Positions 28,607-40,937 of a DNA stretch of 64,000 nucleotides are shown piece after piece. How positions within the stretch are numbered: position 1 is the stretch's first letter; each line of letters opens with the position of its first letter. This stretch comes from Planosporangium flavigriseum. Its GTDB lineage: Bacteria > Actinomycetota > Actinomycetes > Mycobacteriales > Micromonosporaceae. Location: the NCBI RefSeq assembly GCF_011947225.1, contig NZ_JAATVW010000003.1:310001-374000 (forward strand). Reading direction: 5' to 3'. Under the pieces are notes generated by a model. That model saw only the letters and a list, made by a program, of their open reading frames with translations, was not told the origin of the DNA and did no database searches. Position numbers and translations under genes: made by a program.

Positions 28607-30214
28607 GTGTCACCGTACGAAGCCTTGTTCAGTCGCGGCTGGCTCGCTACCGCCCGGCGCCGCCTCGACCCCGGCCTGCGGGTCGTGAGCCAGCGCGTGG
28701 CCCCGGCCACGCGCCACCGCCACGTCCGGCGCGCCGGCCGGCTGCTCGGCGTGCTCGTGGTCGCGGCGGTCGGCATGATCCTGGGCGTCCTGGTGGCCGG
28801 CCGGGTCTCCGCCGACGTCGGGCCGTTCCACGCGCAGTTCGCCATCACCCCGTCGGTGAACGGTGGAACGGACGTGGCGATCCCGCCGCTCGGCTCGCTG
28901 CACCTGGACAGCCACTCCGGCCCGGCGCACCTGTCGGTCCAGCTCACGTCGCTCGACCAGCAGCGCACGAAGGCCCTCGTGACCAACCCGGTGGCGCTCG
29001 ATCAGGCCAGCGGCGGCGTCGTCGAGGACCTGCGGACCGGCATGACCCGCCTGGTCTTCCAGGTCGCCGGGGTGTCCGTACTCGGGGCCATGCTGCTCGC
29101 CGCGCTGCTGTACCGCTCGATGCGGCGGGTCGCCACCGCGGGCGGACTGTCGCTGGCGCTCCTCGCCGGAACCGCGCTCGTGTCCCTTTCGACGTTCCGG
29201 CCGAGCGCCATCGAGGAGCCGCGCTACGAAGGGTTGCTGGTCAACGCGCCGGCCGTGGTCGGTGACGCCCGGCGGATCGCCGGGCGGTACGAGCAGTACC
29301 GCGCCGAGTTGCAGCGGCTCGTGGGCAACGTCGGCAAACTCTACGACACGATGTCCACGCTGCCGGTGTACGAGCCGGACAACTCCACGATCCGGGTGCT
29401 GCACATCTCCGACATGCACCTCAATCCGGCCGCCTGGTCGGTGGTCCGGACGGTCGCGCAGCAGTTCAATATCAACGTCATCATCGACACCGGCGACATC
29501 ACCGACTGGGGCAGCGAGCCGGAGGACTCCTACGTGGCGTCGATCGCCGCGTTGAAGGTGCCCTACGTGTACATCCGCGGCAACCACGACTCGCCGCGCA
29601 CCCAGGCCGCGGTGGCCCGCCAGCCGAATGCGCGGGTGCTCGACGGCGGGACGGTCACGATCGACGGGCTCACGATCGCGGGGATCGGCGACCCGGAGTT
29701 CACGCCCGACAAGTCCTCGCCCAACAACGCGCCCGGCGCCAACAACGGGGCCCAGCTGAAGATCAACTCTGGGCAGCTGCTGGCGAACTCGATCCTCGAG
29801 ATGCAGCGCGCCCCGGACGTCGCGCTCGTACACGACCCGGCCGCCGCGCCGCCGCTGGCCGGGCGGGTCCCGCTGACCCTGTCCGGGCACACGCACAAGC
29901 GCGAGGTGCGGCGGCTGGCCAACCCCGACGGCACCGCACCGGACGCCGCGCGCACTCTGCTGATGGTTCAGGGCTCGACCGGTGGGGCGGGCCTGCGCGG
30001 GCTGGAAGGCAAGGATCCGACGCCGCTCGCGCTGTCGGTGCTGTACTTCGACACGAAGAAGCACGAGCTGCAGGCGTACGACGACATCTCCGTCGGCGGC
30101 ACCGGCCAGACCGAGGTGACGCTGCAGCGCCACATCGTCAAGGAGGACAAGGGCGCGGGTACGGCACCGTCGGCAAGCCCGAGCCCTGTTCCGAGCCCAA
30201 GCCCCAGTCGCTAA
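28607..30214 (+). CDS. Membrane-anchored metallophosphoesterase
   Basis: 535 aa from GTG 28607. A membrane segment near residue 45 and another near 150-195 precede a calcineurin-like phosphoesterase domain (about 260-480) with the metal motifs VLHISDMHLN, IIDTGDITDWG, YIRGNHDS and TLSGHTHKREV. The C-terminus is an Asp/Pro/Ser tail. The domain is probably extracytoplasmic. Substrate unknown; family members cleave phosphomono- or diesters. It is convergent with gatB, separated by a 48-bp perfect palindrome. Confidence 0.9.
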   Translation: MSPYEALFSRGWLATARRRLDPGLRVVSQRVAPATRHRHVRRAGRLLGVLVVAAVGMILGVLVAGRVSADVGPFHAQFAITPSVNGGTDVAIPPLGSLHLDSHSGPAHLSVQLTSLDQQRTKALVTNPVALDQASGGVVEDLRTGMTRLVFQVAGVSVLGAMLLAALLYRSMRRVATAGGLSLALLAGTALVSLSTFRPSAIEEPRYEGLLVNAPAVVGDARRIAGRYEQYRAELQRLVGNVGKLYDTMSTLPVYEPDNSTIRVLHISDMHLNPAAWSVVRTVAQQFNINVIIDTGDITDWGSEPEDSYVASIAALKVPYVYIRGNHDSPRTQAAVARQPNARVLDGGTVTIDGLTIAGIGDPEFTPDKSSPNNAPGANNGAQLKINSGQLLANSILEMQRAPDVALVHDPAAAPPLAGRVPLTLSGHTHKREVRRLANPDGTAPDAARTLLMVQGSTGGAGLRGLEGKDPTPLALSVLYFDTKKHELQAYDDISVGGTGQTEVTLQRHIVKEDKGAGTAPSASPSPVPSPSPSR

Positions 30215-30217
30215 CAC

Positions 30218-30265
30218 GATCTTGGACACTTGGACCGGTCATGACCGGTCCAAGTGTCCAAGATC
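30218..30265. terminator. 48-bp perfect palindrome between convergent genes
   Basis: Arms of 23 bp beginning GATCTTGGACACTTGGACCG, centred on AT at 30241-30242, with no mismatch. It sits between the metallophosphoesterase stop (30214) and the gatB stop (30272), so it can act as a bidirectional terminator. The sequence closely resembles the hairpin at 49666-49719 (GATCTTGGACGCCTGG). Confidence 0.85.
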
Positions 30266-30271
30266 CGCGCT

Positions 30272-31771
30272 TTAGGCGGCGCCGAGCCGGGAGAGGATCA
30301 GGTCCCGTACGGTCTTGGCGTCGGCCTGGCCCTTGGTGGCCTTCATGACCGCGCCGACCAGGGCACCGGCGGCCGCGACCTTGCCGTCGCGGACCTTCTG
30401 CGCCACGTCCGGGTTGGCGGCGATCGCCTCGCCCACGGCCGCGGTGAGCGCGCCGGTGTCGGACACGACCTCCAGCCCGCGCGCCGCGACGATCTCGGCC
30501 GGACTGCCCTCGCCGGCCACCACGCCTTCGAGGACGGCCCGAGCGAGCTTGTCGGTCAGCTTGCCCTCGTCGACGAGGCGAGCAAGCTCAGCGACGTGGG
30601 CCGGCGTGGCACCCACCTCGGCGAGTTCGACGCCGGCCTCGTTGGCCCGCCGCGCCAGCTCACCGAGCCACCACTTGCGGGCGGCGTCGGGCGACGTACC
30701 CGCGGCGACGGTGGCCTCGATCAGCTCCACCGCACCGGCGTTGACGATCGACTCCATGTCGTGCTCGGAGACGCCCCACTGCTCCCGCAGCCGCTCACGG
30801 CGTACCCGCGGCGGCTCCGGCAGGGTGGCCTTCAGCTCCTCGACCCACACCGGGTCCGGCGCGAGCGGCACCAGGTCCGGGTCCGGGAAGTACCGGTAGT
30901 CCGTCGCCTCTTCCTTGCTCCGCCCGGGCCGGGTGTCGCCGGTGTCCTCGCGGAAGTGCCGGGTCTCCTGCGTGATCCTGCCGCCGGCGTCGAGGACCGA
31001 CGCCTGGCGCAACATCTCCGACCGGACCGCCCGCTCGACCGACCGCAGCGAGTTGACGTTCTTAGTCTCGGTACGGGTGCCCCACTCCGCTCCCGGCCGG
31101 TTGAGCGACGTGTTGACGTCGCAGCGCAGCGAGCCCTGCTCCATCCGTACGTCGGAGACGCCCAGCGAGCGGATGATGTCGCGGAGCTCAGTCACGTAGG
31201 CCCGCGCCACCTCGGGCGCGAGCGTCCCGGCGCCGGCGACCGGCTTGGTGACGATCTCGACCAGCGGGATGCCGGCCCGGTTGTAGTCGACCAGCGACTC
31301 GGTCGCGCCGTGGATGCGGCCGGTCGCACCGCCGATGTGCAGCGTCTTGCCGGTGTCCTCCTCGAGGTGCACCCGCTCGATGCCGACCCGTACCGTCTTG
31401 CCCTCGACCTCGACGTCCAGGTAGCCGTCGACGCACAGCGGCTCGTCGTACTGGCTGATCTGGAAGTCCTTCGGCATGTCCGGGTAGAAGTAGTTCTTCC
31501 GGGCGAACCGGCACCACGCCGCGATGGAGCAGTTGAGCGCCAGGCCGATGCGGATCGTCGCCTCGATGGCGGCCTTGTTGGCCACCGGGAGGCTGCCGGG
31601 CAGGCCCAGGCAGACCGGGCAGACCTGGGTGTTCGGCTCGGCGCCGAACTCGGTCGGGCACGAGCAGAACATCTTGGTGCGGGTACCCAGCTCGACGTGG
31701 GTCTCGAGGCCGATCACCGGCTCGTAACGGGCGACGACCTCTTCGACGGTCGCCGGGGCGGTCGTGGTCAT
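30272..31771 (-). CDS. gatB: Aspartyl/glutamyl-tRNA amidotransferase subunit B
   Basis: 499 aa. N-terminal catalytic domain with [21 protein letters not shown], zinc cysteines [10 protein letters not shown] and [32 protein letters not shown] and [12 protein letters not shown]-terminal GatB/YqeY tail domain (about 350-499). It phosphorylates Glu-tRNA(Gln) or Asp-tRNA(Asn) and amidates it with ammonia channelled from GatA. It overlaps the gatA stop by 4 bp (ATGA), showing translational coupling. Confidence 0.97.
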   Translation of the reverse strand: MTTTAPATVEEVVARYEPVIGLETHVELGTRTKMFCSCPTEFGAEPNTQVCPVCLGLPGSLPVANKAAIEATIRIGLALNCSIAAWCRFARKNYFYPDMPKDFQISQYDEPLCVDGYLDVEVEGKTVRVGIERVHLEEDTGKTLHIGGATGRIHGATESLVDYNRAGIPLVEIVTKPVAGAGTLAPEVARAYVTELRDIIRSLGVSDVRMEQGSLRCDVNTSLNRPGAEWGTRTETKNVNSLRSVERAVRSEMLRQASVLDAGGRITQETRHFREDTGDTRPGRSKEEATDYRYFPDPDLVPLAPDPVWVEELKATLPEPPRVRRERLREQWGVSEHDMESIVNAGAVELIEATVAAGTSPDAARKWWLGELARRANEAGVELAEVGATPAHVAELARLVDEGKLTDKLARAVLEGVVAGEGSPAEIVAARGLEVVSDTGALTAAVGEAIAANPDVAQKVRDGKVAAAGALVGAVMKATKGQADAKTVRDLILSRLGAA

Positions 31772-33267
31772 GAGTTGCTCCCAGTCAGGGCGGGCGGCGT
31801 CAGCGGCGGGATCGCGGTCTCCAGGGCGGCGGCGACGCGGTACATCCGGTCGTCGGCCATGGTCGGGGCCATGATCTGCAGGCCCACCGGCAACCCCTCG
31901 GACACCCCGGCCGGCACGGAGATCGCCGGACCGCCGTACAGGTTGGTCGGGATCGTGTACAGGTCGGCGAGGTACATCTGGTACGGGTCGGAGGTACGCG
32001 AGCCGAACGGGAACGCCACGAACGGCGTGGTCGGCGACACCAGCACGTCCACCTGCTCGAAGGCCGCGTTGAAGTCCCGCGTGATCAGCGTACGGACCTT
32101 CTGCGCCTGGCCGTAGTAGGCCTCGTAGTAGCCGCTCGACAGGGCGTACGTGCCGAGCATGATCCGCCGCGTCACCTCGGGGCCGAAGCCGGCCTCCCGG
32201 GTCAGCGACATGACCTCCTCCAGCGAGCGCTGGCCGTCGTCGCCGACCCGCAGGCCGTAACGCACGCCGTCGAAGCGGGCCAGGTTGGACGACGCCTCAC
32301 TCGGCGCGATCAGGTAATAAGCGGGCAGCGCGTACTCGAAGTGCGGGCAGGACACCTCGACCACCTCGGCGCCGAGCTTGACCAGCGCCTCGATGGCGTC
32401 GCGCACCGCCGCGGCGACGCCGGGCTCGGCGCCCTCGCCGGAGAACTCGCGGACCAGACCGATCCGGACACCGGTCAGGTCGCCGGTGGCACCCAGGCGG
32501 GCCGCCTCGACCACGGCCGGTACCGGCGCCGGGATCGACGTCGAGTCGCGCGGATCGTGGCCGCCGATGACCTGGTGCAGCAGCGCCGCGTCGAGCACGT
32601 TGCGGGAGACCGGGCCGGGCGTGTCCAGCGACGACGAGAAGGCGATCAGGCCGTACCGGGACGTGCCGCCGTAGGTCGGCTTGGACCCGACGGTGCCGGT
32701 GACCGCGCCGGGCTGGCGGATCGATCCACCGGTGTCGGTGCCGATCGCCAGGGGCGCCTCGTACGCGGCGACCGCCGCGGCCGAGCCACCGCCGGAGCCG
32801 CCGGGGATGCGGTCGAGATCCCACGGGTTGCGGGTCACGCCGTACGCCGAGTACTCCGTCGACGAGCCCATCGCGAACTCGTCCATGTTGGTCTTGCCGA
32901 GCATCACCATGCCGGCGGCGTTGATCCGCTCCATGATGGTGGCGTTGTACGGCGGCCGCCAGCCTTCGAGGATCTTGGAGGCGGCCGTCGTGGGCACGCC
33001 CTTGGTGGCGATCACGTCCTTGATCGCGATCGGCACGCCGGCGAGGGGGCCGAGCTCCTCGCCGCGGGCGCGGGCCTCGTCGACCTTGCGCGCCGCGGTG
33101 ATCGCACCGTCGGTGTCGACGTGCAGGAAGGCGTGCACCCGGTCGTCGACCTGAGCGATGCGGTCGAGGTGGGCGCGGGTGACCTCCTCGGCGGAGACCT
33201 CGCCGCTGGCGATCATTCGACCGAGCTCAGCGGCGGTCGCCTTCGTTACGTCAGTCACGGCGGTCAC
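31768..33267 (-). CDS. gatA: Aspartyl/glutamyl-tRNA amidotransferase subunit A
   Basis: 499 aa from GTG 33267, preceded by GAGGAGG; the open frame further upstream overlaps gatC and is rejected. Amidase signature family with catalytic Lys K83 ([12 protein letters not shown]), the Ser-rich loop [12 protein letters not shown] and nucleophile region [14 protein letters not shown] (Ser-cisSer-Lys triad). It hydrolyses glutamine to feed ammonia to GatB. 4-bp overlaps with both gatC and gatB. Confidence 0.97.
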   Translation of the reverse strand: MTAVTDVTKATAAELGRMIASGEVSAEEVTRAHLDRIAQVDDRVHAFLHVDTDGAITAARKVDEARARGEELGPLAGVPIAIKDVIATKGVPTTAASKILEGWRPPYNATIMERINAAGMVMLGKTNMDEFAMGSSTEYSAYGVTRNPWDLDRIPGGSGGGSAAAVAAYEAPLAIGTDTGGSIRQPGAVTGTVGSKPTYGGTSRYGLIAFSSSLDTPGPVSRNVLDAALLHQVIGGHDPRDSTSIPAPVPAVVEAARLGATGDLTGVRIGLVREFSGEGAEPGVAAAVRDAIEALVKLGAEVVEVSCPHFEYALPAYYLIAPSEASSNLARFDGVRYGLRVGDDGQRSLEEVMSLTREAGFGPEVTRRIMLGTYALSSGYYEAYYGQAQKVRTLITRDFNAAFEQVDVLVSPTTPFVAFPFGSRTSDPYQMYLADLYTIPTNLYGGPAISVPAGVSEGLPVGLQIMAPTMADDRMYRVAAALETAIPPLTPPALTGSNS

Positions 33268-33563
33268 GCCTCCTCGTCCAAAATCCGCGGCACCCGGAAC
33301 CGGCCGTCCTGCGCGTCCGGAGCGCCGGACAGCGCCTCCTGCTGGGTCAGCCCTGGCTGCACGACGTCGTCGCGCAGAATGTTCGTCAGCGGGATGGAGT
33401 GCGACGTCGGCGGGATGTCCGCCGCGGCCACCTCGCCCACGCGGGCGACTGCTTGCAGGATCACGTCGAGCTGCCCAGCGAACGTGTCTAGCTCGGTTTC
33501 GTTCACGGCGAGCCGCGCGAGACGCGCGAGGTGCGCGACCTCCTCGCGGGAAATGGCAGCCAT
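33264..33563 (-). CDS. gatC: Aspartyl/glutamyl-tRNA amidotransferase subunit C
   Basis: 99 aa, ATG with AAAGGGG upstream. Typical Gat[20 protein letters not shown], a helical middle and C-terminal [11 protein letters not shown], which wraps GatA and stabilises the complex. First gene of gatC-gatA-gatB. A possible promoter TTATCG-18-TAGACT lies upstream on the minus strand. Confidence 0.96.
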   Translation of the reverse strand: MAAISREEVAHLARLARLAVNETELDTFAGQLDVILQAVARVGEVAAADIPPTSHSIPLTNILRDDVVQPGLTQQEALSGAPDAQDGRFRVPRILDEEA

Positions 33564-33672
33564 GCGGGTGCCCCTTTGCGGGTTGAAGGAAGATTTCCGG
33601 ACCTTGCGAGTCTATTTGCCTAGTCCGGCAGCCGATAAAGGATATGCCGTGTGGGCAGCGGGCTGCCACTCT

Positions 33673-33726
33673 CATGATCACCAAGAGTTAGCGGCGTCAT
33701 AGCACCGCAAACTCTCGGTGATCATG
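33673..33726 (-). terminator. Long palindrome after ligA
   Basis: 22-bp arms (33673-33694 and 33705-33726, outer CATGATCACC) with two imperfect positions, 31 bp after the ligA stop and before the gatC promoter region. The outer CATGATC is shared with hairpins near 54.6 and 55.7 kb. Confidence 0.7.
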
Positions 33727-33756
33727 GGATCGGCTTCCGGTTGAACTGTTCTTCCG

Positions 33757-36057
<2,301 letters not shown>

Positions 36058-36078
36058 GCGCGGATCTTGGGGCGCGAC

Positions 36079-38229
36079 TCAGCGCGACGGCACGAGCTCA
36101 GGCGCGGCCTCGGGGGCGGCCTCGCTCTCGCGGATGCCGAACCTGCGCCACACCCGCTCCAGCGGCCCGGGCAGCCACCAGTTCGCCGGGCCCAGCAGCC
36201 GCATGGTCGCCGGGACCAGCAGCGCGCGGACGATGGTGGCGTCGATGACGATCGCCACGAGCATGCCGACCCCGATCATCTTGATGACCGTGATCCCGCC
36301 GGTGGCGAACGCGCCGATGACCACGATGAGCAGGACGGCGGCGCTGGTGATGATGCCTCCGGTGCGCTGGAGGCCGGTGGCCACGGCCAGGGCGTTGTCA
36401 CCGCCTGTGTCCCACTGTTCGCGGATGCGGCTGAGCAGGAACACCTCGTAGTCCATGGACAGGCCGAAGGCCATGGCCAGGATCAGGATCGGCTGGGTGG
36501 CCTCCACCGTGCCGGTCGAGGTGAAGTGAAGCACCCCGGACAGGTTCCCGTCCTGGAAGATCCAGACCAGGGCGCCGAACGACGCGGTGAGCGACAGCAG
36601 GTTCATCACGATCGCCTTCAGCGGCAGCAGCAGCGACCCGAACGCGAGGAACAGCAGCACGAAGGTCACGCTGAACACCCACAGCGCCATCCACGGCAAC
36701 TTCGCGCCGATGCCGTGCAGCAGGTCGACCAGGTTCGCGGTCTCCCCACCCACCGTGACCGTCGCGCCCGCCGGTGCGGGCAGGTCACGGACGTGGGCGA
36801 CCAGCGACCGGGCCGGCGAGGAGTACGCGTCCAGGTCGTGCGCGACGTCGACGACGGCGCGGTTGCCCGAAACCCCGGCGACGGCGGCCCCCCTCACTCC
36901 GTCCAGGCTCTTCAACGAACCGACGTACCGCTCGAGCGCGGCGGGCGTGGCGCCCTCCACGACGACCCGGATCTTCTCGCCGCCGCCGGGGAAGTCGGCG
37001 ACGAGCCGCTCGGCCACCTCCCGGCTCTCCACTCCGTTGGGCAGCGCCCGGTGGTCGACGCCGCCGAACTGCACTCGCAGGAACGGTGAGCCGGCCAGCA
37101 GCAGCACCGGCACGATCACCGCCACGTACAGGATGGGCCGGCGCATGACGCTGCGCGCGATCCGGTACCAGGCGCCGTGGCCCTCCGCCGCCCCCTCGCG
37201 TCGGCGTAGACCCGGCAGGCGGAGCGCGTCGACCCGGCGCCCCAGCACCGCGAGCAGTGCCGGAAGCGCGGTCAGCGCGGCGAGCATGGCGACGCCGACC
37301 GCGGCGATGCCGCCGAGCCCCATGGACCGGAAGAACACCTGCGGGAACAGCAGCAGCGAGGACAGCGACACCGCCACGGTGACCCCGGAGACGGCGACCG
37401 TACGCCCGGCGGTCGACATGGTGGCCACGAGCGCCTGCTCGACATCGCGGCCGGCGCGCAACTCCTCCCGGAAGCGGCTCACCACGAACAGGGCGTAGTC
37501 GATGGCCAGGCCGAGCCCGAGCATCGTCACGATGTTGATCGCGAACACCGATACCTCGGTGAACCCAGTGATCACCCGCAGCACCGTGAAGGCGCCCAGG
37601 ATCGCGACACCGCCCACGGCCAGTGGGAGGCCGGCGGCGACCAGACCGCCGAACACCACGACGAGCAGGATCAACAGGACCGGGAACGACAGCATCTCGG
37701 CCTGGGCGATGTCCTTGCTGACCTGGTTGTTGATGTCCTGGTTCAGCGGTACGCGGCCACCCTTGGTCACCGTGAAGCCGGCCGGCGCGCGGACCTTGCC
37801 GGCGAGCCGATCGTAGGTGTCGGCTGCCTGGCTGCTGTCCCCGGCGAAGCGGATCGCGGCGTACGTGGCGTGCTGGTCCCGGGACACCATTGTGGGCGAC
37901 TTGGTGGTCCAGTACGTGGCGACCATGTCGACGTCCGCGGCCGGCAGCGTACCCACCACATCCTGGACCGCCTGCCGGAAAGCGGGGTCGGCCACGGTCA
38001 GGTCAGGATGCTCGACCAGGAGCACGACGTCGGCGCCGCGACCGCCGAGGACGGTTTGGGCCGCCTTCGCCGCCCGGTAGGACTCGCTGCGGGTGTCTTC
38101 GAAGCCGTCGCCGGCGAGGGCGCCGAACACCCCGGTCCCCCACACTCCCGCGAACACGACCACGAGCGCGGTACCGATCAGAAACCAACGCCGGTACCGG
38201 AAGCTAGCCCGCCCCAACAACGCAAACAT
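36079..38229 (-). CDS. MMPL-family RND transporter
   Basis: 716 aa with about twelve membrane helices. N-terminal helix then a large extracytoplasmic loop, a TM block containing IDYALFVVSRFREELRAG (proton-relay Asp-Tyr pair), a second loop, and the repeated block ending LSMDYEVFLLSRIREQW. This two-fold design is the MMPL/RND export fold used for lipids, siderophores or drugs. Substrate unknown and no neighbouring regulator. TAATTT 6 nt before the ATG with a TTGATC-like -35 suggests a leaderless transcript. Confidence 0.93.
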   Translation of the reverse strand: MFALLGRASFRYRRWFLIGTALVVVFAGVWGTGVFGALAGDGFEDTRSESYRAAKAAQTVLGGRGADVVLLVEHPDLTVADPAFRQAVQDVVGTLPAADVDMVATYWTTKSPTMVSRDQHATYAAIRFAGDSSQAADTYDRLAGKVRAPAGFTVTKGGRVPLNQDINNQVSKDIAQAEMLSFPVLLILLVVVFGGLVAAGLPLAVGGVAILGAFTVLRVITGFTEVSVFAINIVTMLGLGLAIDYALFVVSRFREELRAGRDVEQALVATMSTAGRTVAVSGVTVAVSLSSLLLFPQVFFRSMGLGGIAAVGVAMLAALTALPALLAVLGRRVDALRLPGLRRREGAAEGHGAWYRIARSVMRRPILYVAVIVPVLLLAGSPFLRVQFGGVDHRALPNGVESREVAERLVADFPGGGEKIRVVVEGATPAALERYVGSLKSLDGVRGAAVAGVSGNRAVVDVAHDLDAYSSPARSLVAHVRDLPAPAGATVTVGGETANLVDLLHGIGAKLPWMALWVFSVTFVLLFLAFGSLLLPLKAIVMNLLSLTASFGALVWIFQDGNLSGVLHFTSTGTVEATQPILILAMAFGLSMDYEVFLLSRIREQWDTGGDNALAVATGLQRTGGIITSAAVLLIVVIGAFATGGITVIKMIGVGMLVAIVIDATIVRALLVPATMRLLGPANWWLPGPLERVWRRFGIRESEAAPEAAPELVPSR

Positions 38230-38234
38230 GTGGA

Positions 38235-38259
38235 CAAATTACGCGAAAGATCCTCAGAT
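38235..38259 (-). promoter_or_regulatory. Promoter of the MMPL transporter gene
   Basis: On the minus strand ATTGAT/TTGATC, 15-16 bp spacer, TAATTT ending 6 nt before the ATG at 38229. There is no Shine-Dalgarno between them. Confidence 0.5.
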
Positions 38260-38338
38260 CAATCGGCTGACATGCCGGGCGGTTACCTCCCGGCGGTCGC
38301 CTCCTAAGCTCGCCTGCAGACGTTGCGGGAGGTCGGCG

Positions 38339-38788
38339 GTGCGTACGGCGTTGGTGTGGTTGGCGGTCCTGATCGTGATCGCCGCGCTGGCGTGGTGGCG
38401 CCTGCGGCGGCGGCCGGCCCGGCCCCGGCTGCGCAGCGAGCCGCCGGACGCGTCGTGGCGTACCCGCCCGCAGCCGGGCGAGATCTGGTGGGCCGACGTG
38501 CCGTTCGAGGACGGCACCGGCCACAAGGTGCGCCCCTGTCTCGTCCTACGCACGCACCAACGTCAGGTCGAGGTACTGAAGATCACCAGCCAGGACCAGA
38601 GCGCCCGCCGGGACCACGTCGAGATCCCGACCAAGGCGTGGGACCGCAGGGCGACCCACAACAGCTTCCTGGACCTGTCCGGCCCGTTCCAGCTGCGCGA
38701 CGCCGCCTTCTCCCGCAAGGCGGGCACGGTCGACCCGAAGACCTGGCGCGCCGTACGGGAATTACACCGCACCGGCTGGGTCTCCTGA
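38339..38788 (+). CDS. Membrane-anchored PemK/MazF-like protein
   Basis: 149 aa from GTG 38339 (GGGAGGT upstream). One N-terminal hydrophobic helix (TALVWLAVLIVIAALAWW) and a basic linker, then a PemK-like barrel: QPGEIWWADVPFEDGTGHKVRPCLVLR, LKITSQD, FLDLSGPFQLRDAAF. PemK/MazF proteins are usually soluble mRNA interferases paired with an upstream antitoxin. Here there is a membrane anchor and no antitoxin frame next door, so a toxin role is doubtful. Divergent from the MMPL gene and convergent with the MetE-like gene. Confidence 0.82.
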   Translation: MRTALVWLAVLIVIAALAWWRLRRRPARPRLRSEPPDASWRTRPQPGEIWWADVPFEDGTGHKVRPCLVLRTHQRQVEVLKITSQDQSARRDHVEIPTKAWDRRATHNSFLDLSGPFQLRDAAFSRKAGTVDPKTWRAVRELHRTGWVS

Positions 38789-38798
38789 CCGGAAAACG

Positions 38799-39800
38799 TC
38801 ACTCCTCGCGCAGGCGCCGCCCGGCGTCCCGGCAGGCCTTCATGACCGAGCGCGCGTACTCCATCGTCGTGCCGGCGAGCCCACACGTCGGGGACACCAC
38901 GACCTGCTCCGGCAGCCGGGTGGCGGGGAAACCGAGCTTGGCCCAGACCTCGCGGACCCTTGACGCGGCCTGAGCCGACGACGGCGGCCGGCCGTTGGCC
39001 GGCTCGCGGGTGTCCACGACCCCGGCGATCAGGCCCAGCCCGGCGTCGAGCGCCTCGCCCAGCGGGTCGAGATCCGACAGCAGCGTCAGGTCGAGCGCGA
39101 CGGCCGCGGCGCCGGCACCGCGTACAAGATCAATGGGTACGTCCGGAGCGCAGCTGTGCACGATCACGGGTACGCCAGCAGCGTCGATGACGCTGGCCAA
39201 CGCGGACCTGGCGGCTGTCTCCTCCACCGCGCGCAGGGTGCCGAAGCCGCTCTCCGTCGGCACCCTGCCGGCCAGCGCGGCGGGCAGCGACGGCTCGTCG
39301 AGCTGGAGCAGCAGCTGGGCGCGCGGCAGGCGGGCGGTCAGCTCGGCGACGTGACCGCGCAGCCCCTCGGCGAGGGACTCGACCAGCTCGCGGACGGCGC
39401 CCGGGTCGCGCAGCAGCCGGCCGCCGGCCGGCAGCTCGATCGACGCCGCGAGCGTGAACGGGCCGGCCGCCTGCACCTTGAACGGGCCCGCGTAGTCGGC
39501 GGCCTGTTCGGTCACCGCGTCCAGGTCGCGTTCGAGCAGGTCGCGGGCGACCCGCAGGTCGTGGCCGGGGCGGGCGGCCACCCGCCAGCGGTTGGCGTAC
39601 ACCTCGACCGGCAGGTCCACCAGTAGCCCCGCGCCGCGCCCGATGAGGTCCGCGCCCGGCCCGCGAGCGGGCAGCTCCGGCAGGTGCGGCAGGTCGGGCA
39701 GCTCGCCGAGCACGATGCGGACCGCCTCGACGATGTCGGTGCCGGGTAGCGAGCCGATACCGGTGGCGGCGCCCGGTGGCCAGGGCCAGGAGTTGCTCAT
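38799..39800 (-). CDS. Cobalamin-independent methionine synthase-like protein (MetE C-domain)
   Basis: 333 aa, only the catalytic half of MetE. ATGIGSLPGTDIVEAV at the start, QAAGPFTLAASI, QLDEPSLPAAL, zinc-type ligands in VIVHSCAPD (His-x-Cys) and SPTCGLAG (Cys). Actinobacteria commonly carry such a stand-alone gene beside ligA and mnmA; it probably transfers a methyl group to a thiol, but whether it makes methionine is unknown. It begins 18 bp after the mnmA stop on the same strand. Confidence 0.85.
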   Translation of the reverse strand: MSNSWPWPPGAATGIGSLPGTDIVEAVRIVLGELPDLPHLPELPARGPGADLIGRGAGLLVDLPVEVYANRWRVAARPGHDLRVARDLLERDLDAVTEQAADYAGPFKVQAAGPFTLAASIELPAGGRLLRDPGAVRELVESLAEGLRGHVAELTARLPRAQLLLQLDEPSLPAALAGRVPTESGFGTLRAVEETAARSALASVIDAAGVPVIVHSCAPDVPIDLVRGAGAAAVALDLTLLSDLDPLGEALDAGLGLIAGVVDTREPANGRPPSSAQAASRVREVWAKLGFPATRLPEQVVVSPTCGLAGTTMEYARSVMKACRDAGRRLREE

Positions 39801-39818
39801 GAGACGTGAGGCTACCGC

Positions 39819-40916
39819 TCAGGCGGGCGCGCCCGCCCGCTCGGCCGTGGTGATCGTGGCCGACCCGAGCACGATGTCCCCGGCCGGGTCGGGGCGGTAC
39901 GCGACGACCGCCTGGCCGGCCGCGATGCCGCGCACCGGCCGGTGCAGTTCCGCGACGAGCCGGTCCGAGTCGACCCGGACTCCTGCCCGCACCGGCTCGC
40001 CGTGTGCGCGCAGCTGCACCTCGCAGTCGATCTCCGAGGAGGGCACCTCGCCGGCCGTCCACACCGGACGCTCGCCGTGCACCCGGTCCACCTCGAGCGC
40101 CTCGGCCGGGCCGACGGTCACGGTGTTGGTGACCGGGGTGATCGAGAGGACGTACCGGGGCTTGCCGTCGGCCGCTGGCCGGCGCAGGTCGAGCCCGCGC
40201 CGCTGGCCGACGGTGTACGCGTACGCCCCCTCGTGCGTGCCGACCACCTCGCCGGTGGTGGCGTCGACGATGTCGCCGGGCGTCCCACCGAGGCGTGAGT
40301 GCAGGAAGCCGCGGGTGTCGCCGTCGGCGATGAAGCAGATGTCGTGGCTGTCCGGCTTCTCGGCCACGGCGAGGTCCCGCCGCGCGGCCTCCTCCCGTAC
40401 CTGCGCCTTGGTGGAGTCACCGAGCGGGAAGATCGAGTGGGCCAGCTGCTCCCGAGTGAGGACGGCCAGCACGTACGACTGGTCCTTGCCGAGGTCGACC
40501 GACCGGCGCAGCAGGCCGTCCGCGCCCAGCCGGGCGTGGTGACCGGTCACCACCGCGTCGAAGCCGAGGGCGAGCGCCCGGTCGAGCACGGCCGCGAACT
40601 TGATCTTCTCGTTGCAGCGCAGGCACGGGTTGGGGGTACGGCCGGCCGCGTACTCGGCGACGAAGTCGTCGACGACGTCGGCGTGGAACCGGTCGGCCAT
40701 GTCCCAGACGTAGAACGGGATGCCGATCACGTCCGCGGCGCGCCGGGCGTCGCGCGCGTCTTCGAGGGTGCAGCAGCCGCGCGCCCCGGACCGGTACGTC
40801 TGCGGGTTGCGCGACAGCGCCAGGTGCACGCCGGTCACGTCGTACCCGGCCTCGGCCGCCCGGGCAGCCGCCACCGCCGAGTCGACCCCGCCCGACATCG
40901 CCGCAAGAACCTTCAC
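39819..40916 (-). CDS. mnmA: tRNA-specific 2-thiouridylase
   Basis: 365 aa from a GTG start. PP-loop [10 protein letters not shown] (8-17), catalytic cysteines in [12 protein letters not shown] and [24 protein letters not shown] and the C-terminal beta-barrel. Adds sulfur to U34 of Lys, Glu and Gln tRNAs using persulfide sulfur. It follows the cysteine desulfurase gene by 21 bp, which probably supplies that sulfur. TAACCT 8 nt before the GTG may be a separate leaderless start. Confidence 0.95.
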   Translation of the reverse strand: MKVLAAMSGGVDSAVAAARAAEAGYDVTGVHLALSRNPQTYRSGARGCCTLEDARDARRAADVIGIPFYVWDMADRFHADVVDDFVAEYAAGRTPNPCLRCNEKIKFAAVLDRALALGFDAVVTGHHARLGADGLLRRSVDLGKDQSYVLAVLTREQLAHSIFPLGDSTKAQVREEAARRDLAVAEKPDSHDICFIADGDTRGFLHSRLGGTPGDIVDATTGEVVGTHEGAYAYTVGQRRGLDLRRPAADGKPRYVLSITPVTNTVTVGPAEALEVDRVHGERPVWTAGEVPSSEIDCEVQLRAHGEPVRAGVRVDSDRLVAELHRPVRGIAAGQAVVAYRPDPAGDIVLGSATITTAERAGAPA

Positions 40917-40937
40917 GACTACTGAGGTTAGCCGGTG

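Noticed and set aside
33268-33684. N-terminal extension of gatA
   Set aside because: Overlaps gatC on the same strand; GTG 33267 has a strong ribosome site and gives the normal 499-aa length.
38204-38338. Antitoxin for the PemK-like protein
   Set aside because: No small frame with ribosome site or antitoxin motif on either side; upstream sequence is the divergent MMPL promoter region.
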